A stretch of 64,000 bases of DNA from Shewanella violacea DSS12 (GCF_000091325.1 NC_014012.1:4299685-4363684), one strand, 5' to 3'. Counted from the first letter of the stretch, positions 49,129 through 60,257 are shown. Notes: generated from the letters alone by a model not told the origin. Program-made: numbers and translations.

Positions 49129-52100
49129 TTAGAACTCATAACGAGCAACAACAGAGAAGAATCTTTCTTCTTGGCGGCCAGTTGTTCTTCCATAGTTTGG
49201 ATTTAACATCAATCCATCTTCACCATAAGCCGTACGCTCTTCATCAATGTTGGTAGCAGTATCAGAATTCAACACATTATAGACAGTGCCTTTAATACTA
49301 AAATCACCATCAAACAATTCAGTTCTGTACATTAACGATAGATCGACCTTGGTTACCCAAGGTAAGGTACCGGAAGTACCACGTGGAGACGGATTGCCAT
49401 TTTCATCATAGTGACTCGCATGACCGTAATATTGGCTGATACAAGCATCCCATGGATTACCCGGAGCACAACTATCTACATTTTCAGGGTGAACCGAGAA
49501 TTTGTTTTGTGGTCGACCCGAGCTGATACTAGTAACGAAACCGAGAATCAACTCTTCGGTAATATCATAGCTACCATTAAACTTAAACACATGGGTGTGA
49601 TCATTAGGCAAATCGCCATAACCATGGTCCATCAGATCGCCATAATCATATGAAGTAGTCCAACCTGGATCGGCCTGATCATTATCTGTTTTAACTAGCC
49701 CTTCTGTATTACCCCAGCTGTTAGACAAGGTATAAGAAGAATTAATCCTGAAGTCATCGGTCACACTACCGTCGAGTGTTAATTCCAGTGCCAGATAATG
49801 ACGCTGCATCGAATCTAACGCCATCTCTTCTGGCGAAAGAGTAATATTATCGACTTGACCATCACCATCGAAATCATAACTCAGGGTTAGGGCTTCGCCA
49901 GGATTATGCAGAACATAATAAGAGCTTTGACCTACATTATCTTCGATACCAAGCTCAGCTAGCTTCTTACTTAAGATAGGCTCAACATCGGTATCTTCGA
50001 TACCGCGACCAAGATCACGCCAGATAACTCGTGCTCCGGCAGACATAGTCTCAAACACTTCTTGCTGATAACCAAGAGTAAACTCGTCAGAAAACATAGA
50101 GTCGAGTGTAGATGATGCGACTAAGCCTGGGTCGGTAATACCTATCTGTCTTACACGTGTGTCACGAATATTGACACCGCGACTTGGAGAACCATCGGCA
50201 GTAAGAATTGGGTGACCATCACTATCGAGCTGATCCAACTCATAATAATCGAATTCTTCTCGCTGAGAACCACCTTGCTTGATGTTCATATTGACAGACA
50301 CTGGCTGAAAATAGCGACCATAAGTAGCAAATACCTTGGAGCTACCATCACCATGAATATCATAGATAGCCTGTAATCTTGGTGCTATCTGGTTATCAAG
50401 ATCCACAAACTCTCGACCATCAGAAACGGTATTTTTATAGTTATTGACTCGAACACCAGCATTAATAACTAGATTATCAGTAGCCTGCCACGAATCATTG
50501 ATGTAGTAAGCTAATGAACTCACTTCTGAATCGTTATTAGCAAAAGTTGAGCGACGACGACGCTCAATATAATCTTCGCCTTCAGCTGCGTGAGAAACAT
50601 CATTGGCACCTGCTGTCGCGATAGTCCACCAACCCCGCGCTTCACCGATACCGTTCTGGTCCTCTGAAAAATCAACCGCTACACTGCTATAATCGACACC
50701 AAAGCTGATAGCATGATCTTCAAGATCCCAGTTAAAGTCGATACGAGCCTGATCACGCACATAATGCTGTTCAACAACTTTAGTATTAGTATGCTGGCTC
50801 AAAGTAACAAATGAACCATTTCTCTCGTCCCATACGCCAGGGTTCGAAGAAGCAACACGATTCTCTACATTCTCTTCAACTCGACCAATCACAGCCGAAA
50901 TGGAGAAATCATCGGTAATATAGCCGTTATAATTTAAGCTATATAACTTACCGCCATCTTCCCCTGGAGCGTCAACACCTTGTTTCTCGCCAATTTTATT
51001 AGTTTCCCAATCATAAGCATAGGTCTTTTCGGTCCATGTACGCTTGTTGTTCATCGCCATAAAACCAAAAGAATGATCTTCTGTCATATACCAATCAAGC
51101 TTAACAAACCAGCGATTAGACTCACGCTCTCTCTCTTTATAAACCGTTTGGGTCGCCCACTCAAAATCATTTTGACTTGGCTCATAAAGACCGTAATAAA
51201 ACAGCTGATCTTCTATGATTGCACCGCTCGCCCAAATTCTGGCCTGCTTAAAGTCTTCACTATCTTGCATGCCGTTATTGTCACTATCGATCGTTCCATC
51301 TGCTTGATAGATAGAATCATGTGACGATCTTAATGATGCAGGATCCCATCGACCTTCTACACCAAAATGAAACTCATTATCACCAGACTTAGATACAGCA
51401 TTCACTACACCACCGATGGCACTGCCAAATTCTGGAGTAATAGCGCCTGTTTTGACCTGAGTCTGTGCTATCGCTTCCCAAGGTAGGCTAAGTGAGCCAA
51501 GGCCGGTTCTGATATTAGTTATATTCAGACCGTTTAAGTAGTAGGCATTCTCTGCAGATGATGACCCGCCGAAGCTAGAAGCCCCGTTAAAACTTTCGCC
51601 ACCTGGAGCTGACGTACCAGGTGCAAGCAAGGCAATATTTTCAAAACCTGAATCAACAGGCATGGTATTGAGTTCATCTTGGCTGAAAGTCACACCAGAT
51701 GTTGACGAGCCCATATCGACACGGCGGATCATACTGCCGGTGACAGCTATACGTTCGACGTTATCAAGACCTACAGCTGTTATTTGCCCATCTAGAATTA
51801 CTGGCTGACCAATTCTAATACTGACACCTGACTCTTGAGTCTTAGCAAAACCATCTTTAGTGATGCTGACGTCATATTCACCAACCGGGATATTACGTAA
51901 GAAGTAATCACCCTTTTCGTTAGTTTCTACGGTATACACAAGACCTTTAGTCTTATGTTTCAAAGTGATAGTAGCATTTGAAACATTGACGCCATCACTA
52001 TTAACTATGTGGCCCTTAACAATACTCGTATCGGCAGCCATAGCTGCTGGAGCCGACATCATTAACACTGAACCTACAGCAATCGCTGCAAGTGTTTTTC

Positions 52101-52137
52101 TTGGTGTAAATCGCTTAAACGCATTACTTCCAGACAT
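49129..52137 (-). CDS. Oar-like TonB-dependent receptor with carboxypeptidase-regulatory domain
   Basis: The 1002-residue protein has a signal peptide (to about 34) and then an Ig-like CarboxypepD-regulatory domain (about 36-115, with GVNVSNATITLKHK and GEYDVSITKDGF). A VERIAVTGSMIRRVDM stretch, a plug and a large barrel ending EERFFSVVARYEF follow. This is the Oar/OmpA-related receptor type, common in Shewanella and thought to import peptides or proteins' fragments or to bind surfaces. AGGGAG precedes the start. It is transcribed toward the other receptor but separated from it by a terminator. Confidence 0.9.
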   Translation of the reverse strand: MSGSNAFKRFTPRKTLAAIAVGSVLMMSAPAAMAADTSIVKGHIVNSDGVNVSNATITLKHKTKGLVYTVETNEKGDYFLRNIPVGEYDVSITKDGFAKTQESGVSIRIGQPVILDGQITAVGLDNVERIAVTGSMIRRVDMGSSTSGVTFSQDELNTMPVDSGFENIALLAPGTSAPGGESFNGASSFGGSSSAENAYYLNGLNITNIRTGLGSLSLPWEAIAQTQVKTGAITPEFGSAIGGVVNAVSKSGDNEFHFGVEGRWDPASLRSSHDSIYQADGTIDSDNNGMQDSEDFKQARIWASGAIIEDQLFYYGLYEPSQNDFEWATQTVYKERERESNRWFVKLDWYMTEDHSFGFMAMNNKRTWTEKTYAYDWETNKIGEKQGVDAPGEDGGKLYSLNYNGYITDDFSISAVIGRVEENVENRVASSNPGVWDERNGSFVTLSQHTNTKVVEQHYVRDQARIDFNWDLEDHAISFGVDYSSVAVDFSEDQNGIGEARGWWTIATAGANDVSHAAEGEDYIERRRRSTFANNDSEVSSLAYYINDSWQATDNLVINAGVRVNNYKNTVSDGREFVDLDNQIAPRLQAIYDIHGDGSSKVFATYGRYFQPVSVNMNIKQGGSQREEFDYYELDQLDSDGHPILTADGSPSRGVNIRDTRVRQIGITDPGLVASSTLDSMFSDEFTLGYQQEVFETMSAGARVIWRDLGRGIEDTDVEPILSKKLAELGIEDNVGQSSYYVLHNPGEALTLSYDFDGDGQVDNITLSPEEMALDSMQRHYLALELTLDGSVTDDFRINSSYTLSNSWGNTEGLVKTDNDQADPGWTTSYDYGDLMDHGYGDLPNDHTHVFKFNGSYDITEELILGFVTSISSGRPQNKFSVHPENVDSCAPGNPWDACISQYYGHASHYDENGNPSPRGTSGTLPWVTKVDLSLMYRTELFDGDFSIKGTVYNVLNSDTATNIDEERTAYGEDGLMLNPNYGRTTGRQEERFFSVVARYEF

Positions 52138-52747
52138 AATTTATTCTCCCTTAAACCTTCTCTGAATACGCGCTTAGCAAAATATTATTAGTGATTTGGG
52201 TACAAAGTAAACTAAGCGCAACAAAAAGATAACATGATTCACATATTTTATACAATCTGCAATATACGAAAGTGGACTATCTCAGCTGTTATTTTGAAAA
52301 TCAGCACAGTGATAAATCGATGTAAAAAGCACAATGATAGAGAATAAGACTACAAGAATTGAATTTATCAACGTAAAAACTCAAGGAAATAAAAAATAGG
52401 CATATTACTAACTATTTTGGACTGTTTTTATTGAAAAGTTAAATACCTAGGTCAAAAGATGTAGGCAAGTGCATTTGTAGCGCTAGCTGAAACAAAGACA
52501 AGCTGATCTGAGCTAGATGACTGACAGCTAAACAGCTGCAGATGAAGGGAGCAGAAAATCTGTTAGGAGTTAGGAGTTAGGAAGTAGAAGAAGTAGAGGA
52601 AATAGAGGAAGTAGAGGAAGTAGAGGAAGTAGAGGAAGTAGAGGAAGTAGAGGAAGTAGAGGAAGTAGAGGAAATAGAGGAGGTAGAGGGAGCAGGGAGT
52701 AGAAGTAGAAGTAGAAGAAGTAGAAGAAAACTTGTGGCTGCTTATAT
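52138..52747. other. Intergenic region downstream of gppA with a purine-rich repeat
   Basis: It holds the promoter region of the Oar-like gene (right of 52138) and a long purine-rich repeat (52560-52735). The open frame on the minus strand through the repeat encodes only Leu/Pro/Phe low complexity and is not regarded as a gene. Confidence 0.6.
52560..52735. repeat. 9-bp purine-rich tandem repeat (GAAGTAGAG)
   Basis: About eleven units of GAAGTAGAG, with occasional GAAATAGAG, run from about 52592 to 52690. They are flanked by degenerate GGAGTTA and GAAGTA units. The strand is almost free of C. It starts only about 10-15 bases after the gppA stop. Confidence 0.93.
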
Positions 52748-53659
52748 CTAGGAGCGATTAGCCAAGCTTTGTAACACACCTTCACGGAGTGCTCCGCCGG
52801 AGAGGTTGAGTTTGTCTATATTGAGTAGTTCAAACAAGGCAAGTAAAATCGAGATCCCTGCCGCAAAGGTTGGCGCTCTCTCATGGTTTAAACCGACAAT
52901 ATGTTCCATCGACAGATCAGACTGTTCCAGGACTTCTTGTTTGAGCCTGTTAAGCACATCTGGGGTAATGCTAGTCGATTGGTTTCTATGACTCAAAAGC
53001 TCGACAACAGATTGAACGCTACCGGATGCACCGACAACACAATGCCAACCTAAGGTTTTGAGTTCGGTTAAATGCGTGCCCAGTGTTTGCTTGACCCGAG
53101 ACTTAGCATCTTCAAAATCTAGTTCTTGCAGCGGGAATGAATTAAAGAAGTGCTCATTAAAGGTGACGCAGCCCATAGCTAGACTGTTTTTCAATAACAC
53201 TTTATCGCCATCACCGATTATAAATTCGGTACTGGCGCCGCCAATATCGATAACTAAGCGACGGCCTTCACCACAAGTAGTGGCCACCATGCCCTGATAG
53301 ATCAACTCGGCTTCACGCATGCCGGTTATGATTTCAATGGGGTGGCCTAAGATAGGTAAGGCTCGGCGACAAAACTCATCGGAGTTGGCAATAGATCTTA
53401 TGGTCGCGGTCGCGATCACCGCAATATGATTGCGATCGACGCCCTCTTCCTCGAGCATTTCGGCAAACATGGACAAGCAATCCAGTCCACGTTGTAACAC
53501 CTCTTCACTAAGGGAACCATTATCCTGGATCCCTTCGGCGAGACGCACCTTACGCTTATATTTGGCGATAATTTTTGGCTGGCCAGCCACTGTTTCGGCG
53601 ACCAGCATATTAAAACTATTAGAACCTAAGGTAATTGCGGCATAGCGAGGTGTAGTCAT
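52748..53659 (-). CDS. gppA: Ppx/GppA-type phosphatase, single-domain form
   Basis: The start MTTPRYAAITLGSNSFN at 53659 is chosen because the upstream part of the frame overlaps rhlB-side sequence and has no family similarity. The 303-residue protein carries the ASKHA-fold segments of exopolyphosphatase/GppA: TLGSNSFNMLV, ATATIRSIANSDEF, GMREAELIYQG, IDIGGASTEF and GASGSVQ. The C-terminal HD-like domain of E. coli GppA (about 500 residues) is missing. The first motif has Thr where DxGSNS usually has Asp. It follows rhlB on the same strand, as in E. coli. The substrate may be pppGpp or polyphosphate. Confidence 0.85.
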   Translation of the reverse strand: MTTPRYAAITLGSNSFNMLVAETVAGQPKIIAKYKRKVRLAEGIQDNGSLSEEVLQRGLDCLSMFAEMLEEEGVDRNHIAVIATATIRSIANSDEFCRRALPILGHPIEIITGMREAELIYQGMVATTCGEGRRLVIDIGGASTEFIIGDGDKVLLKNSLAMGCVTFNEHFFNSFPLQELDFEDAKSRVKQTLGTHLTELKTLGWHCVVGASGSVQSVVELLSHRNQSTSITPDVLNRLKQEVLEQSDLSMEHIVGLNHERAPTFAAGISILLALFELLNIDKLNLSGGALREGVLQSLANRS

Positions 53660-53672
53660 CTTGTCGCGATTC

Positions 53673-54989
53673 TTATGAATGTCTACGGGTCTTATCGTGA
53701 CGGCGAGGTGCGCTGTTACGATTACCATTACGACTTCCATTTGAACGACCCGAACCACTACGTCCTTGAGGACGACTGTTATGCTTTCTATGAATTCGTA
53801 TTGGTGCTGGAATATCTTCCAACAGGCCTTCGCTGTCATAGTTAGACACAGGGATCGAATGAAGAATATACTCTTCAATCGCCGGCAGATTCAGTGCATA
53901 TTCTTCACAGGCGAAGCTGATGGATATGCCTTTCTTACCCGCACGACCGGTACGACCGATACGATGAACATAGTCTTCGCAATCATCGGGAAGATCATAG
54001 TTGTATACGTGGGATACATCTGAGATATGCAGGCCACGAGCCGCTACATCGGTAGCAACTAAGATATCTAGCTCGCCGGTTGTAAACTGCTCAAGAATAC
54101 GAATACGTTTCTTCTGTGGCACATCGCCGGTTAGCAGACCGACACGATGTCCGTCACCTGACAACCAAGACCAGACATTTTCACAACTGTGCTTAGTATT
54201 AGAGAACACAATTGCCTTCTCTGGCCAGTCTTCTTCAATAAGAGACAATAGAAGACGCATCTTCTCATCCATAGATGGGTAGAAGATCTCTTCCTTAATG
54301 TTTTTAGAAGTTTTTTCGTTCGGCGCGATAACGACTTTCTCAGGCTCATTCATATGATCATAAGCCAGTTCCTGCACCTTCATAGAAAGGGTCGCAGAGA
54401 ACAGCATGTTCAGACGCGATTTGGCATCTGGCATACGTCTGAATAGAAAGCGGATATCTTTAATAAAGCCAAGATCGAACATACGATCGGCTTCATCGAG
54501 TACAACTGCTTGAATCGCACTCAAATTAATGATGCCCTGACGAACGTAATCGATAATACGTCCCGTGGTACCAATAAGTATATCTATGCCTTTATCCAGC
54601 ACTTTACGCTGAACTTCATAGCTTTCACCACCATAGACAATACCGACTTTCAAACCGGTATGTTTTGCCAATAGTGTCGCATCTTTAGCGATCTGGATAG
54701 CCAGCTCACGAGTCGGCGCCATGATCATGGCACGCGGTTGATTTAGCTGACGACCTTCAGGAATTGGGGTTGTTAGCAGATGTTCAAAGGTCGCTACAAG
54801 GAAAGCCAAAGTCTTCCCTGTTCCGGTCTGTGCTTGACCCGCGATATCTTTTTTCTGCAAAAGGATCGGTAATGATGCTGCTTGAATCGGCGTGCAAAAT
54901 TCAAAGCCGCTCTCGTTAAGTGCTGTTTTTATCCCTTCGTGAAGGGAAAAGTCGGCAAACTTCTGATTAGATAAATGTGTTTCGCTCAT
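53673..54989 (-). CDS. rhlB: RhlB, DEAD-box RNA helicase of the degradosome
   Basis: The 438-residue protein starts [19 protein letters not shown], typical of RhlB. The Q motif (FCTPIQ), [32 protein letters not shown] and [10 protein letters not shown] are all present. A basic Arg/Ser/Gly-rich tail (from about 395) is usual for RNA binding. RhlB unwinds RNA for RNase E/PNPase. It diverges from trxA and precedes gppA, the conserved gammaproteobacterial arrangement. Confidence 0.95.
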   Translation of the reverse strand: MSETHLSNQKFADFSLHEGIKTALNESGFEFCTPIQAASLPILLQKKDIAGQAQTGTGKTLAFLVATFEHLLTTPIPEGRQLNQPRAMIMAPTRELAIQIAKDATLLAKHTGLKVGIVYGGESYEVQRKVLDKGIDILIGTTGRIIDYVRQGIINLSAIQAVVLDEADRMFDLGFIKDIRFLFRRMPDAKSRLNMLFSATLSMKVQELAYDHMNEPEKVVIAPNEKTSKNIKEEIFYPSMDEKMRLLLSLIEEDWPEKAIVFSNTKHSCENVWSWLSGDGHRVGLLTGDVPQKKRIRILEQFTTGELDILVATDVAARGLHISDVSHVYNYDLPDDCEDYVHRIGRTGRAGKKGISISFACEEYALNLPAIEEYILHSIPVSNYDSEGLLEDIPAPIRIHRKHNSRPQGRSGSGRSNGSRNGNRNSAPRRHDKTRRHS

Positions 54990-55164
54990 AGCGGCAGCAT
55001 ACCAGTTGGGGTTGCAATAAGAAACTCAATCGTTTGAAATAGCGACTAATTATAAAAAGTACCTTTAAAGGTTATAAAAATTACCTTGAAAAGTTATTTT
55101 TCAGACCCAATATACAGGTTAAGCCATTAACAAACCAGCGATGGCACCCTAACTGGAGAACACC

Positions 55165-55491
55165 ATGAGCGACAAGATAGTACATTTAAGTGACGACAGC
55201 TTCGAAAATGACGTAATAAAATCTGAACTCCCCGTAGTTGTTGATTTTTGGGCTGAGTGGTGTGGTCCTTGTAAAATGATCGCGCCAATCTTAGATGACG
55301 TAGCCGATGAGTATGCTGGCAAGGTGACAATAGCTAAACTAAATGTCGATCAAAACAGCGTATCTCCAGCTAAGTATGGTGTTCGTGGTATCCCAACACT
55401 GCTTATTTTCAAGAACGGCGAGTTGGCTGGCACTAAAGTTGGCGCACTATCTAAGACTCAATTAAAAGAGTTCATCGACGCTCAACTTTAA
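55165..55491 (+). CDS. trxA: Thioredoxin 1
   Basis: The 108-residue protein has the active site WCGPC ([14 protein letters not shown]), the [10 protein letters not shown] cis-proline segment and the usual length of TrxA. GGAG precedes the ATG. It reduces disulfides in cytosolic proteins such as ribonucleotide reductase. A weak hairpin (AGCCTATAT/ATATAGGCT) follows the stop. It lies between divergent rhlB and downstream rho. Confidence 0.97.
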   Translation: MSDKIVHLSDDSFENDVIKSELPVVVDFWAEWCGPCKMIAPILDDVADEYAGKVTIAKLNVDQNSVSPAKYGVRGIPTLLIFKNGELAGTKVGALSKTQLKEFIDAQL

Positions 55492-55787
55492 TTTTGGAAT
55501 AGCCTATATCAAAAATATAGGCTGGCCTGCTATTTATATAATAAGCATGAAAATGCTTTGAATATAGAAAGATATAGAAAAACATAGATAAACCTGACAT
55601 GAGTTATTCATTAATTTTTGTTAGGTTAATCTAAATACCTAGACGCACAGTCGCTATAGTGCTAGTTTACTTAAAAGACGCTCCAACTAACCCACTTCCA
55701 GCTATTCAATCAACATTCAAATTGTAATAAAACACTTTATGATCGCTTGATCAAATTAGCATTGTCTCGCATAAAAGACCCACCAAG
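55492..55787 (+). other. Leader region upstream of rho
   Basis: About 295 bp without a gene. No rho leader peptide like that of E. coli was found. The region begins with the trxA hairpin and should contain the rho promoter. Confidence 0.5.
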
Positions 55788-57056
55788 ATGAATTTATCAG
55801 AATTAAAAGAAAAGTCGATTTCTGACTTAGTAAAACTCGCCCAAGAGATGAAAGTTGAAAATACCGCCCGTGCTCGTAAGCAGGACATCATATTTTCAAT
55901 CCTAAAAGCCCACGCCAAAAGCGGTGAAGATATTTTCGGTGGTGGTGTACTAGAAATTCTGCAAGATGGATTTGGTTTCCTACGTAGTGGTGATGCTTCT
56001 TACCTTGCCGGCCCAGACGATATCTATGTATCTCCAAGTCAGATACGTCGATTCAGCATGCGAACCGGTGATACCATCTTCGGTAAGATCAGACCTCCAA
56101 AAGAGGGCGAGCGTTATTTCGCTCTACTGAAAGTATCTGAAGTCAACTTCGACAAGCCTGAAAACTCCCGCACAAAAATCTTATTCGAAAACCTTACCCC
56201 ACTCCACGCCGAAGAACGTCTGCGTATGGAACGTGGTAATGGTTCGACCGAAGATATTACTTCAAGAATTCTTGATCTATGTTCGCCTATCGGTAAAGGT
56301 CAACGCGGCCTGATTGTTGCACCGCCTAAAGCTGGTAAGACATTACTGCTACAGAACATGGCTCAAAGCATCACCCACAATAACCCTGATGTGGTATTGA
56401 TGGTATTGCTTATCGATGAACGTCCGGAAGAAGTGACCGAGATGCAGCGCATGGTCAAAGGTGAAGTCATTGCTTCTACCTTCGATGAGCCAGCAAGTCG
56501 TCACGTACAAGTAGCCGAAATGGTTATCGAGAAAGCTAAACGTCTTGTTGAGCATAAGAAAGACGTAGTAATCCTACTGGATTCAATCACTCGTCTTGCT
56601 CGCGCATACAACACAGTGATTCCATCGTCGGGTAAAGTTCTTACCGGTGGTGTCGATGCAAACGCACTACACCGTCCTAAGCGCTTCTTCGGTGCAGCAC
56701 GTAACATCGAACATGGTGGTAGCTTGACTATTATCGCTACGGCACTTGTCGATACTGGCTCTAAGATGGATGAAGTTATCTACGAAGAGTTTAAAGGTAC
56801 GGGTAACCAAGAGTTACACCTATCCCGTAAAGCAGCCGAGAAGCGTGTTTTCCCTGCTATCGACTTCAACCGCTCTGGTACTCGTCGTGAAGAGAAACTT
56901 ACGACTCCTGATGAGCTACAGAAGATGTGGATCCTACGTAAGATCCTTCATCCAATGGATGAAGTTTCAGCCATGGAATTCCTTATCGACAAGTTAGCCT
57001 TAACCAAGACTAACGAAGAGTTCTTCAACGCAATGAGAGGTGGTGGTAAAGGTTAA
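55788..57056 (+). CDS. rho: Transcription termination factor Rho
   Basis: The 422-residue protein has an N-terminal helical domain, an RNA-binding cold-shock-like domain ([18 protein letters not shown]) and the ATPase core. The core has APPKAGKT (Walker A), [21 protein letters not shown] and the arginine finger segment SGTRREEKL. The hexamer stops RNA synthesis at rut sites. The start has a weak ribosome binding site, and the N-terminus [18 protein letters not shown] matches the family. A strong terminator follows. Confidence 0.97.
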   Translation: MNLSELKEKSISDLVKLAQEMKVENTARARKQDIIFSILKAHAKSGEDIFGGGVLEILQDGFGFLRSGDASYLAGPDDIYVSPSQIRRFSMRTGDTIFGKIRPPKEGERYFALLKVSEVNFDKPENSRTKILFENLTPLHAEERLRMERGNGSTEDITSRILDLCSPIGKGQRGLIVAPPKAGKTLLLQNMAQSITHNNPDVVLMVLLIDERPEEVTEMQRMVKGEVIASTFDEPASRHVQVAEMVIEKAKRLVEHKKDVVILLDSITRLARAYNTVIPSSGKVLTGGVDANALHRPKRFFGAARNIEHGGSLTIIATALVDTGSKMDEVIYEEFKGTGNQELHLSRKAAEKRVFPAIDFNRSGTRREEKLTTPDELQKMWILRKILHPMDEVSAMEFLIDKLALTKTNEEFFNAMRGGGKG

Positions 57057-57105
57057 ATCCTTTCCCCTGCTCCATGTGTAAGACATAGCTATTAAAATAG
57101 CCGTA

Positions 57106-57134
57106 AGAAAGCCGCATTCGTTGCGGCTTTCTTG
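57106..57134 (+). terminator. Terminator of rho
   Basis: AGAAAGCCGC and GCGGCTTTCT form a 10-bp stem around ATTCGTT. The T run after it is weak. Confidence 0.75.
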
Positions 57135-57460
57135 TGTCTGGAACACTTGTGTCTATTTTCCATGGATGGATAAAAATAGACCTTGTGTCTGGAACACTTG
57201 TGAAGGTTTACCAGGGGTCGATGATGTTCCCGACATCATTACGACATTTCCTATATCCATATAGGTTATGGATAAAAACCTTCCTTGTGTCTGGACTGCT
57301 TGTAATAAAAAGTTGTGTCTATCTTTTCAAACAGTCCATGGGTCGATGATACCTAGATACAATGAATCGGGTTCACACAGTCATGCTCCTATAATACCAA
57401 GCGGTATAATGACTAATTATATAATTTACGCTCTAACCATATTTTTTTTCATGATGTGAA
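57130..57460. repeat. Region of short interspersed repeats after rho
   Basis: CTTGTGTCTGGAACACTTGTG occurs at 57131 and in a nearly equal form at 57183, and a shorter version (CTTGTGTCTGGACTGCTTGT) at 57284. A GGATAAAAA motif is repeated, and a perfect palindrome CCTATAT/ATATAGG lies at 57251-57266. The motif ATACCAAGCGGTAT lies at 57399. No gene was recognised in 57057-57739 except a possible very small frame. Confidence 0.75.
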
Positions 57461-57536
57461 CGGCCTATTTTTTGTCATTTAATCTAGTAGAACAATCTCG
57501 ATCATTTTAAACCCGCTATAAACAAGGCGAGTCAAT

Positions 57537-57602
57537 ATGAAGAGTAAAACTCCGATTTACAGCTTACTTCAAGCAAACATCATAAAAATTAAGTCAGAAT
57601 AA
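57537..57602 (+). CDS. Possible 21-residue small protein
   Basis: ATG follows AAGGCGAG by five bases, and the frame encodes MKSKTPIYSLLQANIIKIKSE before TAA. There is no family evidence. It may be a small peptide or chance. Confidence 0.2.
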   Translation: MKSKTPIYSLLQANIIKIKSE

Positions 57603-57739
57603 CAATTTAGATATTTTCATTAATTTCAACAGCCTCTTCTTCCCCAGCCCCTAATTACTTCTGTGCTTTATTAAATTGACTCACTTTTTTTACTCCATGG
57701 TTTACAATGGCGCATATTTACCAGTAACGAGATGACTCC

Positions 57740-58621
57740 ATGCCTTGGATCCAACTGAAAATTGATACCGACAACCAGAATGCCGATGCGCTCAGCGACC
57801 TGCTAATGGAAGAAGGCTCACTGTCTATCACTCTAGAAGATGGCAAAGATACTCCCATTTATGAGCCTACATTAGGTGAAACACCACTGTGGAATCACAC
57901 GGTACTGACCGCACTATTTGAAGCGGATAGAGATCTCGCCGTTATCGTAGAGCAGCTGAAATTAGTCCCCTATTTAGGTGCAGATTTTAGCTACAAGATT
58001 GAACAAGTCGAAGATAAAGACTGGGAACGTGAGTGGATGGATAACTTCCACCCAATCAAATTTGGTAAACGTCTGTGGATCTGTCCTAGCTGGCGCGAGA
58101 TCCCGGATCCACAAGCGGTTAATGTCATATTAGATCCAGGTTTAGCGTTCGGTACAGGTACTCACCCCACTACCGCCTTGTGCCTTGAGTGGTTAGATGG
58201 ACTTGAATTAACCAATAAAGTGGTTATCGACTTCGGCTGTGGCTCAGGCATATTAGCCGTAGCTGCACTTAAATTAGGCGCTAAAGAAGTCACAGGTATC
58301 GACATAGATTACCAGGCCATCGAAGCGTCTAAAGCCAATGCCGAGCGAAATGATGTACAGGATAAACTCAGTCTCTATCTTCCGGAAGATCAACCGCATG
58401 ATCTTAAGGCCGATATCTTAGTTGCCAACATTCTTGCGGGGCCATTACGTGAATTGGCACCATTAATTGCTGAGAAAGTTAAATCTGGTGGTCAATTAGC
58501 CTTGTCTGGTCTCCTAAAAGAACAAGCGGATGAAGTTGCCGAATTTTACACACAATGGTTCGATATGGATGCGCCAGCTCACAAAGAAGATTGGAGCCGC
58601 TTGACAGGAATACGTAAATAG
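57740..58621 (+). CDS. prmA: PrmA, ribosomal protein L11 methyltransferase
   Basis: The 293-residue protein has the N-terminal substrate-recognition domain ([12 protein letters not shown]...) and a SAM-binding domain with [18 protein letters not shown] and [13 protein letters not shown]. PrmA trimethylates several amino groups of L11. The [14 protein letters not shown] segment is a family hallmark. It precedes dusB-fis by about 140 bp. Confidence 0.96.
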   Translation: MPWIQLKIDTDNQNADALSDLLMEEGSLSITLEDGKDTPIYEPTLGETPLWNHTVLTALFEADRDLAVIVEQLKLVPYLGADFSYKIEQVEDKDWEREWMDNFHPIKFGKRLWICPSWREIPDPQAVNVILDPGLAFGTGTHPTTALCLEWLDGLELTNKVVIDFGCGSGILAVAALKLGAKEVTGIDIDYQAIEASKANAERNDVQDKLSLYLPEDQPHDLKADILVANILAGPLRELAPLIAEKVKSGGQLALSGLLKEQADEVAEFYTQWFDMDAPAHKEDWSRLTGIRK

Positions 58622-58770
58622 CTGTAAAGGGCGGCACACCTTGTTCCGCCTAACTATTCTCAGCTTGCAAAAGTCAAGAAAAAAAGTTTACCTCAGGTCA
58701 TTTATTGACCTTTTCACCGACCAAAAAAAGACGTACTATAGCGCCCCTTTGAAGCGCAGGTATGTTGAGA

Positions 58771-59739
58771 ATGCAGATTGGACCCTATCAACTGAAAAAT
58801 CAGCTGATCGTGGCACCAATGGCAGGTGTCACAGACCAAGCCTTTAGAAATCTTTGTGTTCGTTATGGTGCTGCCATGGCGGTTTCAGAGATGCTTTCAT
58901 CTAATCCTGATGTTTGGGACACAGATAAGAGCCGCCAGCGCATGAGTCATGCTGGTGAAAAAGGGATACGCTCAGTGCAAATCGCAGGTGCCGATCCTGA
59001 ATTGATGGCCAATGCCGCTGTTGTCAACGTACAACAGGGAGCACAGATCATCGATATCAATATGGGTTGTCCTGCTAAGAAAGTGAATAAGAAGCTAGCT
59101 GGTTCAGCTTTGCTGCAAAACCCTGTGCTGGTGAAAGAAATTTTACAAGCCGTGGTCGCCGCAGTTGATGTACCAGTGACACTGAAGATTCGAACCGGTT
59201 GGGACCCAGAGCACAGGAATGGTGTTCAAATCGCCCAGATAGCCGAAGATTGTGGTATTGCCTCGTTAGCCGTTCACGGCCGAACCAGGCAGTGCATGTA
59301 TAAAGGCAACGCCGAATACGACACGATTAAGGCTATTAAAAAGAATATCTCGATCCCAGTGATTGCTAATGGAGATATTGTCACCCCTGAGAAAGCACGC
59401 TACGTGCTTGACCATACAGGTGTCGATGCTCTCATGATAGGACGAGGTGCCCAAGGACGGCCTTGGATTTTCCGAGAAATCCAACATTACCTGGATACAG
59501 GTAACAAGCTAGCGCCTGTTGAGATGGATGAAAAGCGTCTTGTGATGCTGGAACATCTTAAAAACTTATATGAACTGTATGGTGAGTATAAGGGCATCCG
59601 TTTTGCTAGAAAACATGTTGGATGGTATTTGGACCAGGAAGAACAGCGTCCATTCCGTGCCGAGTTTAATCGGCTGGAAACTGTTGAAAAACAGTGTTCC
59701 ATGGTGGAACGCTATTTTGATGAAATTGCACAGAATTAA
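58771..59739 (+). CDS. dusB: DusB, tRNA-dihydrouridine synthase B
   Basis: The start MQIGPYQLKNQLIVAPMAG at 58771 matches E. coli DusB; an ATG nine bases earlier (58762) is also possible and the ribosome binding site does not decide. The FMN-binding TIM barrel has the conserved DINMGCPAKKVNKKLAGSAL with the catalytic cysteine, LKIRTGW and HGRTRQ. DusB reduces uridines in the tRNA D-loop. It is co-transcribed with fis 18 bp downstream, as in E. coli. Confidence 0.95.
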   Translation: MQIGPYQLKNQLIVAPMAGVTDQAFRNLCVRYGAAMAVSEMLSSNPDVWDTDKSRQRMSHAGEKGIRSVQIAGADPELMANAAVVNVQQGAQIIDINMGCPAKKVNKKLAGSALLQNPVLVKEILQAVVAAVDVPVTLKIRTGWDPEHRNGVQIAQIAEDCGIASLAVHGRTRQCMYKGNAEYDTIKAIKKNISIPVIANGDIVTPEKARYVLDHTGVDALMIGRGAQGRPWIFREIQHYLDTGNKLAPVEMDEKRLVMLEHLKNLYELYGEYKGIRFARKHVGWYLDQEEQRPFRAEFNRLETVEKQCSMVERYFDEIAQN

Positions 59740-60063
<324 letters not shown>

Positions 60064-60084
60064 ATTTGTTCATATCTTACTAAA

Positions 60085-60114
60085 TAAAAAAACCAGCTTC
60101 GGCTGGTTTTTTTA
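60085..60114 (+). terminator. Terminator of dusB-fis
   Basis: AACCAGC and GCTGGTT form a stem around a TTCG tetraloop and are followed by a long T run. Confidence 0.95.
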
Positions 60115-60257
60115 TAGCTGTTTTTTCACCTAAGTTTAATCTACATCATAAAAAGGTCTAATCCCGACTAATTTAGTCAAGTTTTACTTGTTCATAAGCG
60201 CAGTGGCAAATAACATCCCCTTAAAGATTTAAATTATTTGCAGCTTTGGGATCCAGT

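Noticed and set aside
52570..52785. Leu/Pro-rich frame on the minus strand downstream of gppA
   Set aside because: It is the translation of the purine-rich repeat and overlaps the gppA end; no start signal.
53660..53878. N-terminal extension of the GppA frame
   Set aside because: It overlaps the 3' end of rhlB and shows no family similarity; the family N-terminus begins at 53659.
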